A program made the translations under genes and the position numbers. The notes below the pieces were generated by a model that searched no databases, was not told the origin of the DNA, and saw only the letters and a list, made by a program, of their open reading frames with translations. 5,994 nucleotides of DNA from positions 1-5,994 of the forward strand of contig CAZCJA010000100.1 in NCBI GenBank assembly GCA_964499015.1, in the 5' to 3' direction. Positions 5,604 to 5,994 of the stretch are shown piece by piece (the stretch's first letter is position 1; the number at the start of each line of letters is the position of its first letter). This DNA comes from CAZCJA01 sp964499015. GTDB lineage: Bacteria > Elusimicrobiota > Elusimicrobia > F11.

Positions 5604-5994
5604 CTAGATGTGTGCGAGTGTTTTGAGTTCGGGTTTGGGCTGAGAGAGGATTTTGTCCAAGAAATCGTCGGGCTGGCCGAGCACGGTGTAGCCCAAGTCG
5701 CGGATCATTTCCAAGTCGGCGGTGGGCGATTGGCCGACGGTGGTTAAGTAGTCACCGATAAAAATCGAGTTGGCGATCATTAGACCCAGCGGTTGAAGCG
5801 TGCGCAAATTGAGTTCGCGGCCGCCGGCAATGCGCAGTTCCACGGACGGGTTCATGAAGCGCATCAGCGCGAGCACGCGCAAACATTTTTCCGGCGTGAG
5901 ATTATTGGTTTTCTGCAAAGGCGTTTTGTCGATTGAAACCAGAAAGTTAACCGGGATTGAGCAGGCGGCTTTGCAGCGCAAGGTCATCGCCATG
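5604..5994 (-). CDS. bioB: Biotin synthase BioB, C-terminal part (5' end outside window)
   Basis: Radical SAM enzyme that inserts sulfur into dethiobiotin to give biotin. Only the last 129-130 codons are in the window; the CxxxCxxC cluster domain lies beyond the right edge. What is visible is diagnostic: IPVNFL at 13-18 of the visible part, LTPEKCLR at 32-39, ELRIAGGRE at 52-60 whose Arg54 corresponds to the conserved Arg260 that binds the [2Fe-2S] cluster in E. coli BioB, LQPLG at 66-70, ANSIFIGDYLTT at 74-85, and ADLEMIRDLGY at 92-102. The Met at 5993 is internal, not the start, because family members are about 310-350 residues. The segment that is usually P-x-GTPL reads SIDKTPL, a small departure. 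The gene ends with TAG followed at once by a second in-frame TAG, 12 bases before the reductase start. It is the most upstream gene seen, so any operon promoter or BirA operator would lie further to the right. Confidence 0.95.
   Translation of the reverse strand, partial: MAMTLRCKAACSIPVNFLVSIDKTPLQKTNNLTPEKCLRVLALMRFMNPSVELRIAGGRELNLRTLQPLGLMIANSIFIGDYLTTVGQSPTADLEMIRDLGYTVLGQPDDFLDKILSQPKPELKTLAHI

Larger units (their letters stand above)
1..5994 (-). other. Biotin biosynthesis operon bioB-SDR-KAS-bioF-bioD-hydrolase-bioA
   Basis: Seven consecutive minus-strand genes with junctions, in transcription order, of +12 (bioB/SDR), +1 (SDR/KAS), -4 (KAS/bioF), -17 (bioF/bioD), -19 (bioD/hydrolase) and -19 bases (hydrolase/bioA). 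This spacing means a single transcript with coupled translation. All four late-pathway enzymes are present. The operon continues past both edges (bioB 5' end, bioA 3' end), so its promoter and terminator are not seen, and other biotin genes may lie just outside. Confidence 0.93.

Noticed and set aside
4593..5747. Long plus-strand open frame (384 codons) opposite the KAS, SDR and bioB genes
   Set aside because: It lies entirely antisense to three well-identified genes, is rich in His/Gly/Arg/Asp as expected from reading GC-rich coding DNA backwards, and shows no known motif.
1..5994. Mobile elements, CRISPR, tRNA/rRNA, riboswitch or BirA operator
   Set aside because: The window is essentially all coding with gaps of at most 12 bases; no direct or inverted repeat of useful length and no RNA gene pattern was seen.

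Overview
The window holds one tightly packed, single-strand biotin operon from a bacterium. All seven genes lie on the minus strand, so transcription enters at the right edge and leaves at the left edge. In order of transcription they are bioB (3' part only), an SDR-type 3-oxoacyl-ACP reductase (FabG-like), a beta-ketoacyl-ACP synthase (FabF-like), bioF, bioD, an alpha/beta hydrolase with a signal-peptide-like N-terminus, and bioA (its last residues lie beyond the left edge). No promoter, terminator, RNA gene, mobile element, CRISPR or long repeat was found. The largest gap between genes is 12 bases and four of the six junctions overlap.

The four core genes cover the classical late pathway: pimeloyl thioester + Ala to KAPA (BioF), KAPA to DAPA (BioA), DAPA to dethiobiotin (BioD), dethiobiotin to biotin (BioB). 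The two fatty-acid-synthesis paralogues between bioB and bioF suggest that the operon carries its own condensing enzyme and ketoreductase for building the pimeloyl chain. No BioC, BioW, BioI, BioZ, ACP or dehydratase gene is visible here. The hydrolase sits where a pimeloyl-ester esterase (BioH-type) gene would fit, but its N-terminus looks exported, which argues against that simple reading.

The most informative details are these. The KAS is about 44 residues shorter than E. coli FabF, almost all of the loss lying before the catalytic Cys, yet the Cys-His-Lys-His set is intact. BioA resembles the Bacillus subtilis type (lysine as amino donor) rather than the E. coli SAM-using type. bioD and the hydrolase have only TTG as a usable start, each preceded by AAGGA inside the upstream gene.

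The organism cannot be named. The DNA is fairly GC-rich by eye, the proteins are bacterial, and BioB has an IAGGRE/LQPLG-type C-terminus. bio clusters with extra fab-like genes are known, from memory, in some deltaproteobacteria such as Desulfovibrio, but nothing here fixes a phylum.
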